A stretch of 64,000 nucleotides of DNA from Paenirhizobium selenitireducens ATCC BAA-1503 (GCF_000518785.1 NZ_KI912495.1:274257-338256), one strand, 5' to 3'. Positions 26,208 through 35,873 are shown, counted from the stretch's first letter. The notes: generated from the sequence alone by a model not told the origin. Made by a program: numbers and translations.

Positions 26208-27377
26208 ATGTCGCTTGTGAATGATCTCAGCCCGCGCGCCCTTGCCGCACCCGAAAGCGGCATCGTCGAGATCATCAACTATGCCCGTGGACGCGACGGT
26301 CTCCTGCCGCTCTGGGCGGGAGAGGGCGACCTTCCGAGCCCGGACTTCATCAATCGCGCGGCGAGCGATGCGCTCCTTGGCGGCGAAACCTTTTACACCT
26401 GGCAGCGCGGCATTCCGGAGCTGCGCGAGGCGCTGTCGCGCTACTATGCCCGCCATTTCGGCGTTGAGCTTTCGCCGGAACACTTCTACGTCACCGGCTC
26501 GGGCATGCAGGCGATCGCGCTCTCGGTCCAGGCGCTCACCCAACCCGGCGACGAGATGATCTACCTCTCGCCGGCCTGGCCGAACATCATCTCGGCGATC
26601 GAGATCGCCGGCGGCCGCGCCGTCGGGCTTCCGCTTACCTTCGCCAATGGTCGCTGGTCGCTCGACATCGACAAGCTGGAACAGGCGATCACACCGAAGA
26701 CGCGCGGCCTGTTCATCAACACGCCCTCCAACCCCACCGGCTGGACGGCAACCCACGAAGACCTGAAGGCGATCCTCGAACTCGCACGTCGCCATGGCCT
26801 GTGGATCCTCGCCGACGAGATCTATGCGCTCTACTACTACGGCGGCGGACATCGAGCGCCGTCCTTTCTCGACGTCATGGTCGAGGGCGACCGCGTGCTG
26901 TTCGCCAACTCCTTCTCCAAGAACTGGTCGATGACCGGCTGGCGAGTCGGCTGGATCGTCGCCCCGCCGGAAACGGGGCAGGTTCTCGAAAACCTGATCC
27001 AGTATTCCACCTCCGGTGTCGCCCAGTTCATGCAGCGCGGCGCCGTGGCGGCGCTCGACCTGGGGGACGGCTTCGTTCGCGAGAACTTCGAGCGCGCGGC
27101 CAAGTCGCGCGACCTGCTCTGCGACGCCCTGATCGCCACCAACCGGGTCGAGACCCTGAAGCCCGACGGCGCGCTCTACGCCTTCCTGAAGATCGACGGC
27201 ATCACCGACAGCCGCCAGGCGGCGCTCGACATCGTCGATCGCACCGGTGTGGCGCTCGCACCGGGTTCGGCCTTCGGCAAGGGTGGCGAGAACTTCCTGC
27301 GCGCCTGCTTCCTGCGCAATCCGAAACAGATCGAGGAAGCGGCCGACCGGCTGTGCCGCTACATCCTGGCATTCTGA
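26208..27377 (+). CDS. Class I/II PLP-dependent aminotransferase
   Basis: 389 residues from the ATG at 26208, with GAAGAGG eight bases upstream. Fold type I aminotransferase signatures are in order: ETFYTWQRGIPELREALSRY, NTPSNPTGW, ILADEIYALYYY, and the PLP lysine in ANSFSKNWSMTGWRVGW with the phosphate-binding Arg. A C-terminal Arg in FLRACFLR suits a dicarboxylate substrate. It resembles aspartate/aromatic aminotransferases of the AspC-like AT-I family; the amino acid cannot be named. It stands alone between mscL and galE. Confidence 0.85.
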   Translation: MSLVNDLSPRALAAPESGIVEIINYARGRDGLLPLWAGEGDLPSPDFINRAASDALLGGETFYTWQRGIPELREALSRYYARHFGVELSPEHFYVTGSGMQAIALSVQALTQPGDEMIYLSPAWPNIISAIEIAGGRAVGLPLTFANGRWSLDIDKLEQAITPKTRGLFINTPSNPTGWTATHEDLKAILELARRHGLWILADEIYALYYYGGGHRAPSFLDVMVEGDRVLFANSFSKNWSMTGWRVGWIVAPPETGQVLENLIQYSTSGVAQFMQRGAVAALDLGDGFVRENFERAAKSRDLLCDALIATNRVETLKPDGALYAFLKIDGITDSRQAALDIVDRTGVALAPGSAFGKGGENFLRACFLRNPKQIEEAADRLCRYILAF

Positions 27378-27567
27378 TCGCCGGGATCGGGCGCGGGTTC
27401 GGTCCTTCGCGCCCCGATCGATAAAATTCTATCGAAATTTGCAATAGTGTATTTTCTATACTTGTAACTAAACTGTGCCAATACTGAGCATGACTGCGGA
27501 TTGTAAGCAAAATTAAAGCCGCGATTGCCTAGGGTCGTCCCGTGAATGAATTGCGGGAAGTATGAAC

Positions 27568-28602
27568 ATGGCGATCTTGGTAACGGGTGGGGCCGGCTAT
27601 ATTGGAAGCCACATGGTCTGGGCTCTGCTGGATGCAGGCGAGGACGTGGTGGTCATCGACCGGCTATCGACAGGTTTCCGCTGGGCCGTCGCGCCTCAGG
27701 CGCGGTTCTACCTCGGAGACATCGGCGACGCGGATCTGCTGCGGCAGGTCTTCTTCGAGAACCAGATCGAGGCGATCATACATTTCGCCGGTTCGATCGT
27801 CGTGCCGGAATCGGTGTCCGATCCGCTCGGCTACTACGAGAACAACACCGGCAATACCCGCAACCTGCTGTCGGCGGCCGTCAAGGCCGGGATCGACAAG
27901 CTGATCTTCTCGTCGACGGCCGCCGTCTACGGCACGCCCGCGGCCGCAGAGCCGGTCAAGGAAAGCGCGCCGCTCCTGCCGGAAAATCCCTATGGCCAGT
28001 CCAAGCTGATGAGCGAACTCATGCTGCGCGATACCGCCCGCGCCCATGATTTCCGCTATGTCGCGCTGCGCTACTTCAACGTCGCCGGCGCCGATCCGAA
28101 GGGCCGGACCGGCCAGTCGACCGACCGGGCGACCCATCTGATCAAGGTGGCCTGCGAGACCGCGCTCGGCAAGCGCCGCTCGGTTGCGGTCTATGGCACC
28201 GACTACCCGACGCACGACGGCACGGGCGTTCGTGACTACATCCATGTGAGCGACCTGGTTCAGGCGCATCTGCGGGCGCTCGCCTATCTGCGTCGTGGCG
28301 AGCCGTCGCTGGTCGCCAATTGCGGCTATGGATCGGGCTATTCCGTGCTCGACGTGCTGGCTGCGGTGGCCCGGGTCGCCGGCCGTCCGTTTGCCGTCGA
28401 ATATTGTCCGCGCCGCGCCGGCGACGCAGCCTTCATCGTCGCGGATTCGACGCTGGCGCGCCAGACACTCGGCTGGTCGCCGCACTACGCCGATCTTGAC
28501 GTGATCGTCGAAACGGCGCTGGCCTGGGAAGAGCGCCTCGAGCAGGATGCGACCCACGACATCGGCGCTTTGCGCCGTCGTCTCGCCGCAGGCGGGTTCT
28601 GA
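27568..28602 (+). CDS. galE: UDP-glucose 4-epimerase
   Basis: 344 residues from the ATG at 27568; another ATG two codons upstream is too close to the SD gcgggaag. Extended SDR with the NAD motif VTGGAGYIGSHMVWALL, the Ser in SSTAAVYG and the catalytic YGQSK, plus RYFNVAGADP and VRDYIHVSDL, all typical of GalE/ExoB. It interconverts UDP-glucose and UDP-galactose for exopolysaccharide and LPS. It opens the surface-sugar region, behind a 190-bp gap with an AT-rich, promoter-like part (27420-27510). Confidence 0.88.
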   Translation: MAILVTGGAGYIGSHMVWALLDAGEDVVVIDRLSTGFRWAVAPQARFYLGDIGDADLLRQVFFENQIEAIIHFAGSIVVPESVSDPLGYYENNTGNTRNLLSAAVKAGIDKLIFSSTAAVYGTPAAAEPVKESAPLLPENPYGQSKLMSELMLRDTARAHDFRYVALRYFNVAGADPKGRTGQSTDRATHLIKVACETALGKRRSVAVYGTDYPTHDGTGVRDYIHVSDLVQAHLRALAYLRRGEPSLVANCGYGSGYSVLDVLAAVARVAGRPFAVEYCPRRAGDAAFIVADSTLARQTLGWSPHYADLDVIVETALAWEERLEQDATHDIGALRRRLAAGGF

Positions 28603-28787
28603 TCAAGCGGCGGCCGAGGGCCGCCGAGCCCCCTCTCGCTCGTCAAGTTTGACGACAGCTTCGTCCGCTAGCCTGCGCCCACGATGGAATGTTCGTGGGG
28701 CGTGGGACAAATCATGGGTTTTGCTGCGGGGAATGATGAACGGGGTGCCGGCAAGCCGGAATCCGGTCTGGCCGACGGGCGTTTTCA

Positions 28788-29558
28788 ATGAAGGCCGTCA
28801 TTCTCGCCGGCGGTCTCGGTTCGCGCATTGCCGAAGAAACCCACCTGAAGCCCAAGCCGATGATCGAGATCGGTGGACGACCGATCCTCTGGCACATCAT
28901 GAAGCTCTATCACGGCCACGGCATCCGTGACTTCATCATCTGCTGCGGCTTCCGCGGTTATGTCATCAAGGAATACTTCGCCAATTACGGCCTGCACATG
29001 TCGGACATCACCTTCGACCTGGCCGAGAACCGCCTGCAGTTCCATCGCAAGAGCGCCGAGAACTGGCGGGTGACGCTGGTCGATACCGGCGAGAACTCGA
29101 TGACCGGCGGGCGCCTCAGGCGTGTCGCCGACTATCTCAAGGACGAGGAAGCCTTCTGCTTCACCTATGGCGACGGCCTGTGCGACGTCGACATCGGCGC
29201 AACTGTCCGCTTCCACAAGAGCCATGGCCGGCAGGCGACGGTGACGGCGGTTCGCCCGCCCGCCCGCTTCGGTGCGCTGAAGCTCGACGGCGACACGGTT
29301 GAAGGCTTCGTCGAAAAGCCCGAGGGCGAGGGCGGCTTCATCAACGGCGGCTTCTTCGTGCTCGACCCGAAATGCATCGACCGCATCGCCGACGATTCGA
29401 CCAGCTGGGAGGCGGAACCCCTGTCCGGGCTCGCCAATGACGGCCAGCTCAAGGCCTTCTTCCACACCGGCTTCTGGCAGCCGATGGATACGCTGCGCGA
29501 CAAGGTCCATCTCGAAAGCCTGTGGAACGGCGGCAACCCGCCGTGGAAGTCGTGGTGA
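28788..29558 (+). CDS. rfbF: Glucose-1-phosphate cytidylyltransferase
   Basis: 256 residues. Nucleotidyltransferase opening KAVILAGGLGSRIAEETHLK with the family segments PKPMIEIGGRPILWHIMKLY, CFTYGDGLCDVDI and FINGGFFVLDPKCI. It forms CDP-glucose from CTP and glucose-1-phosphate, the first step of CDP-6-deoxyhexose synthesis. The next gene starts 2 bp after its stop and encodes the matching dehydratase, which fixes the assignment. Confidence 0.93.
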   Translation: MKAVILAGGLGSRIAEETHLKPKPMIEIGGRPILWHIMKLYHGHGIRDFIICCGFRGYVIKEYFANYGLHMSDITFDLAENRLQFHRKSAENWRVTLVDTGENSMTGGRLRRVADYLKDEEAFCFTYGDGLCDVDIGATVRFHKSHGRQATVTAVRPPARFGALKLDGDTVEGFVEKPEGEGGFINGGFFVLDPKCIDRIADDSTSWEAEPLSGLANDGQLKAFFHTGFWQPMDTLRDKVHLESLWNGGNPPWKSW

Positions 29559-29560
29559 CC

Positions 29561-30637
29561 ATGGCCAATCCCGCATTCTGGAAAGGCAAGCGCGTTCTTC
29601 TGACCGGTCATACCGGCTTCAAGGGAAGCTGGCTCGCGCTTTGGCTTGCCGAAATGGGCGCCAGGGTGACCGGCCTGTCGCTGGTGCCCGAGACCGAGCC
29701 GTCGCTTTTCCATCTCCTCAACGGCAAGCCGGCGGCGGCCGAGATCTGCGACCTGCGCGATCGTCATGCGGTCGCGGCCCGCGTCATGCTGTCCAAGCCG
29801 GAAATCGTCCTTCATCTCGGCGCCCAGGCGCTGGTGCGCGCCGGCTACCGCGATCCGATCGGCACCTACGAGACCAACGTGCAGGGCACGGCCAACCTGC
29901 TTGATGCGCTGCGCATCGCCCCCGACGTGCGTTCGATCGTCGTCGTCACCACCGACAAGGTCTATGCCAATCCGGAGACGGCGGCCCCCTTCGTCGAGAG
30001 CGATCCGCTCGGCGGTCACGATCCCTACAGCGCCAGCAAAGCGGCGGCCGAGATCGTCACCGCAAGCTATCGCTCCTCCTTCTTTTCCGCCCGCGGCATC
30101 GGCCTTGCGACCGCGCGTGCCGGCAATGTGATCGGTGGCGGCGACTGGGCCGAGGATCGCCTGATCCCGGACGCCGTCCGGGCCTGGGGCGCCGCCTGCC
30201 CGCTGATGGTGCGCCGGCCGCAGGCAGTCCGACCCTGGCAGCATGTTCTGGAGCCGCTGAACGGTTACCTGATGATGGCCGAACGGCTGTGGGATCAGCC
30301 GTCCTTCGCCCCGAGCCTCAATTTCGGACCCGACCACCAGGCGGCGGCAACCGTCGCGACCGTGCTCGACAAGGCTCAGGCGGCCTATGGCGGCGGCGCG
30401 GTCGTTCTCGGCGACGGCTCGGAAGGGCCGCACGAGGCAGGTTACCTGATGCTGGATTCGTCCAGTGCCGGCGGCACGCTCGGCTACCGGCCGGTCTGGA
30501 ACCTCGACGAAACCGTGACGCGGACCATGGCCTGGTATCGCCGGCTTGCGTCGGGTGGATCGGCGCTCGACCTCTGCCTCGCCGATATCGCCGCCTTCGA
30601 GGCGGCCTACGACCTTCCCCTGAGAGCGGCCGTATGA
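29561..30637 (+). CDS. rfbG: CDP-glucose 4,6-dehydratase
   Basis: 358 residues. Extended SDR with LLTGHTGFKGSWLALWLAEM, the active-site TTDKVYANPE and YSASKAAAEIV (YxxxK), and RAGNVIGGGDWAEDRLIPD, the usual RfbG signature. It converts CDP-glucose to CDP-4-keto-6-deoxyglucose with bound NAD. Its stop overlaps the next ATG (ATGA), so translation is coupled to the epimerase-like gene. Confidence 0.93.
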   Translation: MANPAFWKGKRVLLTGHTGFKGSWLALWLAEMGARVTGLSLVPETEPSLFHLLNGKPAAAEICDLRDRHAVAARVMLSKPEIVLHLGAQALVRAGYRDPIGTYETNVQGTANLLDALRIAPDVRSIVVVTTDKVYANPETAAPFVESDPLGGHDPYSASKAAAEIVTASYRSSFFSARGIGLATARAGNVIGGGDWAEDRLIPDAVRAWGAACPLMVRRPQAVRPWQHVLEPLNGYLMMAERLWDQPSFAPSLNFGPDHQAAATVATVLDKAQAAYGGGAVVLGDGSEGPHEAGYLMLDSSSAGGTLGYRPVWNLDETVTRTMAWYRRLASGGSALDLCLADIAAFEAAYDLPLRAAV

Positions 30638-31197
30638 CCGCGCGCTTCGAAGTCGAAACGACGCCGATCGAGGGACTGCTGGTCCTCAAGCGGCGGAAGA
30701 TCGCCGACGAGCGGGGACACATCTCGCGTCTGTTCTGCGCCGAGGAATTGGCCGAAATCGGCTGGCGCGGGCCGGTCGCCCAGGTCAACGAGAGCGCCTC
30801 GCGCTTTGCCGGCACGGTTCGCGGCATGCACTTCCAGAACCCGCCCTACAGCGAGATCAAGCTGGTGACCTGCGTCGCCGGCCGCATTCTCGACGTGGCG
30901 GTTGATCTGAGACACGGCTCGCCGACCTTCCTTGAGCATGTCGCGGTCGAGCTTTCGGCCGACAATGCCTGTTCCTTCCTCATCCCCGAGGGCTTCGCGC
31001 ACGGCTTCCAGGCGCTGAGCGATGATGTGCGGATGATCTACGCCCATTCCGCCCCCTATCGCGCCGAGGCGGAAGGGGGCCTGAGCCCGACCGATCCCCG
31101 GCTCGCCATCGCCTGGCCCCTGCCGGTCGCGCACCTGTCGCCGCGCGATGCGGCTCACCCCCAGCTTGGCACCGACTACCGAGGACTTGCCGCATGA
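30634..31197 (+). CDS. dTDP-4-dehydrorhamnose 3,5-epimerase-like protein
   Basis: 187 residues, RmlC cupin fold: QVNESASRFAGTVRGMHFQNPP carries the catalytic His, and LDVAVDLRHGSPTF and LIPEGFAHGFQALSDDVRMIY are family segments. RmlC proteins epimerise C3/C5 of 4-keto-6-deoxy sugars. Here the substrate should be the CDP-linked ketosugar made by the preceding gene, not dTDP-linked sugar. It overlaps both neighbours by an ATGA. Confidence 0.88.
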   Translation: MTARFEVETTPIEGLLVLKRRKIADERGHISRLFCAEELAEIGWRGPVAQVNESASRFAGTVRGMHFQNPPYSEIKLVTCVAGRILDVAVDLRHGSPTFLEHVAVELSADNACSFLIPEGFAHGFQALSDDVRMIYAHSAPYRAEAEGGLSPTDPRLAIAWPLPVAHLSPRDAAHPQLGTDYRGLAA

Positions 31198-32423
31198 AGT
31201 GTCGTCACTGCCAGTCGCAGAACATGGGTCCCTTTCTCGACCTCGGCACCGCGCCGCCGTCGAATTCCTATGTCCGGCAGGTCGATCTGGGAAAGCCTGA
31301 ACTCTGGTATCCGCTGGTGATCCGCGTCTGCAACGAATGCCTGCTTGTGCAGACCGAGGATTTTGCTTCGCGCGAGACCTTCTTCTCCGAGAGCTACGCC
31401 TATTTCAGCTCGTTCTCGACCTCCTGGCTCGGCCATGCCGAGGCCTATGTCGCGGCCATGACCGAGCGCTTCGGGCTCGACGCCGCCTCCCGCGTCGTCG
31501 AGATCGCCGCCAATGACGGCTACCTGCTGCAATATGTGAAGGCCCGCGGCATTCCCTGCCTCGGTGTCGAACCGACCACCAGCACGGCGACGGCGGCGCG
31601 CGAAAAGGGCATCGAGATCGTCGAGGATTTCTTCGGCGTTGTGCTTGCCGCGCGCCTGGCGGCCGAGGGCTGGGGTGCCGACCTGATGGCAGCCAACAAC
31701 GTGCTCGCCCATGTGCCTGACATCAACGATTTCGTCGCCGGCTTTGCCCGGCTGCTGAAGCCGACGGGCGTTGCTACCTTCGAGTTCCCGCACCTGCTCA
31801 ACATGGTGACGGAAGCGCAGTTCGACACCGCCTATCACGAGCACTATTCCTACCTGTCGCTGACCGCCGTCGAGCGCATCTTCGCCGCCAACGGCCTGCG
31901 CGTGTTCGACGTCGAGACCACGCCCTGGCATGGCGGAAGCCTGAGGGTCTTCGCCGACCGCGCCGATACGGCAGCCCATCCGGTGAGCGAGAGCGTTGCC
32001 GCCATGCTGGCCACCGAGACTTCGGCGGGCATGCGCGAATCTGCCTTCTATGCCGGCTTCCAGGCCACCGCACAGCGCGTGCGCAACGACTTCCTGGAAT
32101 TCCTGATCGACTGCCAGCGCCAGGGCCTCAGGGTCGCCGCCTACGGCGCGGCGGCCAAGGGCAACACGCTTCTGAACTTCGCCGGCGTGAAGCCGGATCT
32201 CCTCGCCTTCGTCGTCGACAAGAACCCGGCCAAGCAGGGCACCTTCCTGCCGGGCAGCCGGGTTCCGGTCGTATCCGAAGACGTCCTGAAATCCGAAAAG
32301 CCTGAAAGGGTGGTGATACTGCCATGGAATCTTCAGACAGAAATCAAGCGACAGCTTTCGTATATAACCGGCTGGGATGGGAAGTTCGTGACGGCGGTGC
32401 CGACACTGACGGTTCACCCCTGA
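31194..32423 (+). CDS. NDP-sugar C-methyltransferase (TylC3/EvaC type)
   Basis: 409 residues with the three-part plan of sugar C-methyltransferases: an N-terminal zinc module (KCRHCQSQ ... RVCNECLLVQ), a SAM Rossmann domain (VVEIAANDGYLLQY; MAANNVLAHVPD) and a C-terminal domain (AAYGAAAKGNTLLNF; VDKNPAKQGTFLPGS). EFPHLLNM and YHEHYSYLS are conserved around the active site. Relatives add a methyl to C3 of 4-keto-6-deoxy sugars. With rfbF and rfbG it predicts a CDP-linked 3-C-methyl-6-deoxyhexose. Confidence 0.86.
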   Translation: MKCRHCQSQNMGPFLDLGTAPPSNSYVRQVDLGKPELWYPLVIRVCNECLLVQTEDFASRETFFSESYAYFSSFSTSWLGHAEAYVAAMTERFGLDAASRVVEIAANDGYLLQYVKARGIPCLGVEPTTSTATAAREKGIEIVEDFFGVVLAARLAAEGWGADLMAANNVLAHVPDINDFVAGFARLLKPTGVATFEFPHLLNMVTEAQFDTAYHEHYSYLSLTAVERIFAANGLRVFDVETTPWHGGSLRVFADRADTAAHPVSESVAAMLATETSAGMRESAFYAGFQATAQRVRNDFLEFLIDCQRQGLRVAAYGAAAKGNTLLNFAGVKPDLLAFVVDKNPAKQGTFLPGSRVPVVSEDVLKSEKPERVVILPWNLQTEIKRQLSYITGWDGKFVTAVPTLTVHP

Positions 32424-32571
32424 TCGAACCGCTGCCCAAAGGCGATGCCCCGACCATCAAGGTTGCGACACCGCCGATGCGCGGAACGCTCCGGCCGGAG
32501 TGACGGCGTCGCGGGCGGCGAGCCGCCGACCAACAAGCGGAGCCGCCGAAGGAATAGGAGCGGAGAAGACC

Positions 32572-33849
32572 ATGGCTGAGAAGACGCGCCTGTCGATCTG
32601 CGTGCCCTCGCGCAATCGCCAATACTACTTCCAGAAGACCATCGAAGGCCTGCTGCGCACCGGGCGCGACGACATCGAATTCGTCTTCGTCGACAATTCC
32701 GACGATCCGTCGGTGATGAACGACTACATGCGCGCCCATGCCGGCGATCCGCGCATCGTCTATCTGCCGTCGACCGACCGCACGCTGCCGATGATCGAGA
32801 ACTGGGAACGCACGCTCGCGGCTGCGACCGGCGACTGGGTGACCGTGATCGGCGACGACGACTATATCGACCCCGACGTCATGATCGTGCTCAAGAAGGT
32901 GCTGGCCGCCAATCCGGAGACGGAGGCCTTCGCCTGGGGTGTCGCGAGCTATAGCTGGCCGTCGCCGGGCCAGAGGAACACCAGCATCCATGTGCCGTTC
33001 AATTCCTTTGTGGTGAAGGTTCCGCGCGACCAGTTGCTCAAGCGCATGTTCGGCTGGTTCGAGGCGACCACCGTTCCGACCTCGGGTTACTCGATCTACC
33101 ATTCGGCGGTCTCGCGCCAGCTGCTCGACCGGATCCGCCGCAAATATGGCGGGCGCTATTTCGAACACCCGGTCATCGACTATGACATGGCGATGAAGGT
33201 GATGGTCGAGGGCAAGCATTTCGCCTTCTGCCAGAGGACCTTCTCGGTCATGGGAAGCTGTCCGGAGAGCAATTCCTATTCGATCGGCAAGCTCGCGGAC
33301 ATCAAGAAGAAGGTCGACATCTTCATGGCCGAGCTCGGCCGCAACTTCGACGACGACCCGCTCCTGCGGGACTTTCCCTTCCAGAGCATATTGGGGGTCA
33401 CGGCCTCCATCGGCATCTGCCAGCAATGGTTCCGCGCCAAGTACAAGCTGACCTATGATGGATGGGAAAAGAATTTTGCCAAGTCCTGCGCCCTCAATAC
33501 CGAGATGTTCCGCGACGAGGAATCGTTCAACATCGTCCGGGAGGGTTATGCGACCGCCTTCAGGAACTGGCGGAGGGGGAAATTCCTCGAACACTTCCAG
33601 CCGGTGTTCAAGGACATGCGCTTCAGCCTGCAGATCAGCGGCTCGAACCTCGCCGGAACCTTCATCCGCTCCGACATCGCCGGCGTGAAGACGCCGGTTG
33701 AACTGCTCGACGTCATCAATGGCCTGATCCGCCCGGCCGATCAGGTAGAAGTCCGGCCGGACGGCCTGCGTTTCCCCTGGGAAGAGGAACTGATGACGCC
33801 CGTCGGCGAGAAGCGGCCGATCCAGACGACCCAGAAGCGCATCGCCTGA
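32572..33849 (+). CDS. Glycosyltransferase family 2 protein
   Basis: 425 residues from the ATG at 32572 (SD taggag). GT-A start SICVPSRNRQYYFQKTIEGL, then FVFVDNSDDPS and the metal-binding VIGDDDYIDPDVM (DxD). The C-terminal ~200 residues are not recognised and may fix the acceptor. It ends the plus-strand sugar operon and probably transfers the sugar made by the upstream genes. No membrane span is evident. Confidence 0.82.
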   Translation: MAEKTRLSICVPSRNRQYYFQKTIEGLLRTGRDDIEFVFVDNSDDPSVMNDYMRAHAGDPRIVYLPSTDRTLPMIENWERTLAAATGDWVTVIGDDDYIDPDVMIVLKKVLAANPETEAFAWGVASYSWPSPGQRNTSIHVPFNSFVVKVPRDQLLKRMFGWFEATTVPTSGYSIYHSAVSRQLLDRIRRKYGGRYFEHPVIDYDMAMKVMVEGKHFAFCQRTFSVMGSCPESNSYSIGKLADIKKKVDIFMAELGRNFDDDPLLRDFPFQSILGVTASIGICQQWFRAKYKLTYDGWEKNFAKSCALNTEMFRDEESFNIVREGYATAFRNWRRGKFLEHFQPVFKDMRFSLQISGSNLAGTFIRSDIAGVKTPVELLDVINGLIRPADQVEVRPDGLRFPWEEELMTPVGEKRPIQTTQKRIA

Positions 33850-33880
33850 ACCCGGCTGAAGGCCCTGACGGCCGAAGCAG

Positions 33881-33922
33881 AAACAACAAGGCCGCGGTCA
33901 CGACCGCGGCCTTGTTGTTTTC
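33881..33922. terminator. Bidirectional terminator between convergent genes
   Basis: aaacaacaaggccgcggtc / gaccgcggccttgttgttt is a perfect inverted repeat with 19-base arms and a 2-base centre. An A-run on the left and T-run on the right let it terminate both the glycosyltransferase (plus) and CmcI-like (minus) transcripts. Confidence 0.85.
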
Positions 33923-33943
33923 GGGACCGACGTTCGCCGAGCC

Positions 33944-34756
33944 TCAGACGCGCTTCAGGAAGCCGTCCGGCGAGGCCGTAATGGTGATCTTGTTCTCGAT
34001 CGTCTTGTCATAGGCGAATTTCAGCGGCTCGCCGTCGCGCGCCGTGCGGCCTTCGCTCTCCAGCAGCTTCATGTATTCCCAGACCGCGGTCTTCGGGTTG
34101 TCGCCCTTGCCCCAGGGGCGGTCGTTGCACATGTCGGCCGGCAGGTCTTCGACGCCGGTGTCCCAGACGACGCAATAGGAACCCTTCGAGGTGAGCGGCG
34201 CGTAGAGTTCGAGCTCGGCGAGCACGTGTTCGTGCGTGTGGTTGGAATCGAGGAAGACCATGACCCGGTCATAGCCCTCGGCATGGGCCTTGACCTGGGC
34301 GAAGACGTCGTCGGCGACCGAGGAGCCCTGGATGGTGTGGATCTTGTGGGTCAGCGGGTGGGCTTCGATCGCGGCGCGGTTATGGGCGCGGATGTCGATA
34401 TCGACGCCCACCACCTTGCGGCGGCTGGCCTTCGGATCGAGCACGGTGCCCGACTGCACGGCGTCGCAATAGTCGAGCATGGCGAGCATCGAAGCGCTCA
34501 TCACTAGCGAGCCGCCATGGGCGATGCCGGTCTCGATGACGAGATCGGGACGGCAGGTCCAGATCAGTTCCTGGATCGCATAGGTGTCCTGCGGCACCTG
34601 GATGATCGGCCGGCCGAGCCAGGTGAAATTCTGCGCATAGCGGTGGCGGATCGATTCCCGCACCCAGATGTTCGACAGGCCGATGAAATCCCGGTCCTCG
34701 CCGATTTCCCGGATATTGTTGGCGACGTAGTCGCGGAAGTGTTCGACAGGATCCAT
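33944..34756 (-). CDS. CmcI-like SAM-dependent methyltransferase (cephalosporin hydroxylase family)
   Basis: 270 residues. The CmcI family pattern is clear: NFTWLGRPIIQVPQDTYAIQE, VIETGIAHGGSLVMSASML (SAM glycine loop), VVGVDIDIRAHNR, VFLDSNHTHEHVLAELELY and NDRPWGKGDNPKTAVWEY. Despite the family name, members in glycan clusters such as rhamnosyl O-methyltransferases methylate sugars. It starts 25 bp after the FkbM gene ends, same strand, so it belongs to a modification operon. Confidence 0.83.
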   Translation of the reverse strand: MDPVEHFRDYVANNIREIGEDRDFIGLSNIWVRESIRHRYAQNFTWLGRPIIQVPQDTYAIQELIWTCRPDLVIETGIAHGGSLVMSASMLAMLDYCDAVQSGTVLDPKASRRKVVGVDIDIRAHNRAAIEAHPLTHKIHTIQGSSVADDVFAQVKAHAEGYDRVMVFLDSNHTHEHVLAELELYAPLTSKGSYCVVWDTGVEDLPADMCNDRPWGKGDNPKTAVWEYMKLLESEGRTARDGEPLKFAYDKTIENKITITASPDGFLKRV

Positions 34757-34781
34757 GGGTAACTCCTCTTGAATGGCCGCT

Positions 34782-35873
34782 TCACTCGGTCCAGGCGTAA
34801 AGCACGGTTTCCATGAGTTGCGGGGAATGATGGCGCAGGGCGAACCGGTAGTCCGGCACCAGCGATTTCAGGTAACTCGAGATTTGCGGTATGTCGGACG
34901 GATAATGATAGACGCAGATGGCGAGCTTCGGGCGGCAGCGCGCGATCGTCTCGGCCGCCCCCTGGAGCAGGGCCATCTCCATGCCCTCGACATCCGCCTT
35001 GATGAAGCTGGCCGGCGCGCCGTCCAGATAGCGGTCGAGCGAAGTCACGGCGACCGCATCCGGGCCTGCACCCGCCGTGCCGAGTGCCAGGCTCTGCAAC
35101 TGACCGCTCTGGCTGGCGCTGGCCATCTGCGCCTCGCCGGCGCCAAGCCCGCTGCGGTTGATGACGATCGCCTGCGGATCGAGCGCCCATTCCTCGATGA
35201 GCCGATCGGTCCTCGCCTTCAGCGCCCGGTGCTGGCGCGCGCCGGGCTCGAAGGCATGGATCCTGGCGAACACGCCGTAATGCGTCCAGATGAAGCGCTC
35301 GACGCTGTCGCCGACATAGGCGCCGGCATCGACGAAGATCTCCTTCTCCACGCCGCAGAAGCGCGGCAGGCAGAAATACTGGTCCTTCTCGAACACCGCC
35401 TCGCAATAGGATTTCTCGCCGGTCAGCATTGCGGCGAGGACGGCGCGCAGCACGTCGCGCGAGCGCTCGTCGTCGAGAAGCTCATGGACCGCGGCAAAGG
35501 CCTCGAAATGCAGCGCCCCATAGAATGCGTCGAAGGACAGGCTGGCGACGCCGAGTGTTTCGAGCCGGGCGCTGACCGGGCCGATCGCATGGCGCGCGGT
35601 GATGAGCGTCAGCTCCGGGCCGATCTCGCCGATTGTCTCCGGCGCATGGACAGGGAGGCCCTGGAATTGGGTGCCCGCGCGGTCGGGATTGCCGTCGAAG
35701 CAGGCGACGAGGTCGAAGCCGTTGTCCTTCAGCCAGGAACAGGCCCAGGCGCCGAGAAAGCCGGTGCCGTAGATCGCCGTGCGCGGACGCTGCGGGTTGG
35801 GCAGCGACAGCGCGAAGGCGCGAATGTCGGCTGAGGTGCGGGCAAGCTGGTCAAGGCTCGGAATGATCGTCAT
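34782..35873 (-). CDS. FkbM family methyltransferase with N-terminal Rossmann-like domain
   Basis: 363 residues from the ATG at 35873 (overlapping the previous stop as ATGA). Residues about 25-130 resemble a nucleotide-binding half-domain (RTAIYGTGFLGAWACSWLK). From about residue 165 the FkbM methyltransferase follows: EIFVDAGAYVGDSVERFIW, IHAFEPGARQHRALK, SFIKADVEGMEMALLQGAAE and KLAICVYHYPSDI. FkbM proteins O-methylate hydroxyls on sugars or polyketides. It has the same layout as its neighbour, which suggests gene duplication. Confidence 0.82.
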   Translation of the reverse strand: MTIIPSLDQLARTSADIRAFALSLPNPQRPRTAIYGTGFLGAWACSWLKDNGFDLVACFDGNPDRAGTQFQGLPVHAPETIGEIGPELTLITARHAIGPVSARLETLGVASLSFDAFYGALHFEAFAAVHELLDDERSRDVLRAVLAAMLTGEKSYCEAVFEKDQYFCLPRFCGVEKEIFVDAGAYVGDSVERFIWTHYGVFARIHAFEPGARQHRALKARTDRLIEEWALDPQAIVINRSGLGAGEAQMASASQSGQLQSLALGTAGAGPDAVAVTSLDRYLDGAPASFIKADVEGMEMALLQGAAETIARCRPKLAICVYHYPSDIPQISSYLKSLVPDYRFALRHHSPQLMETVLYAWTE

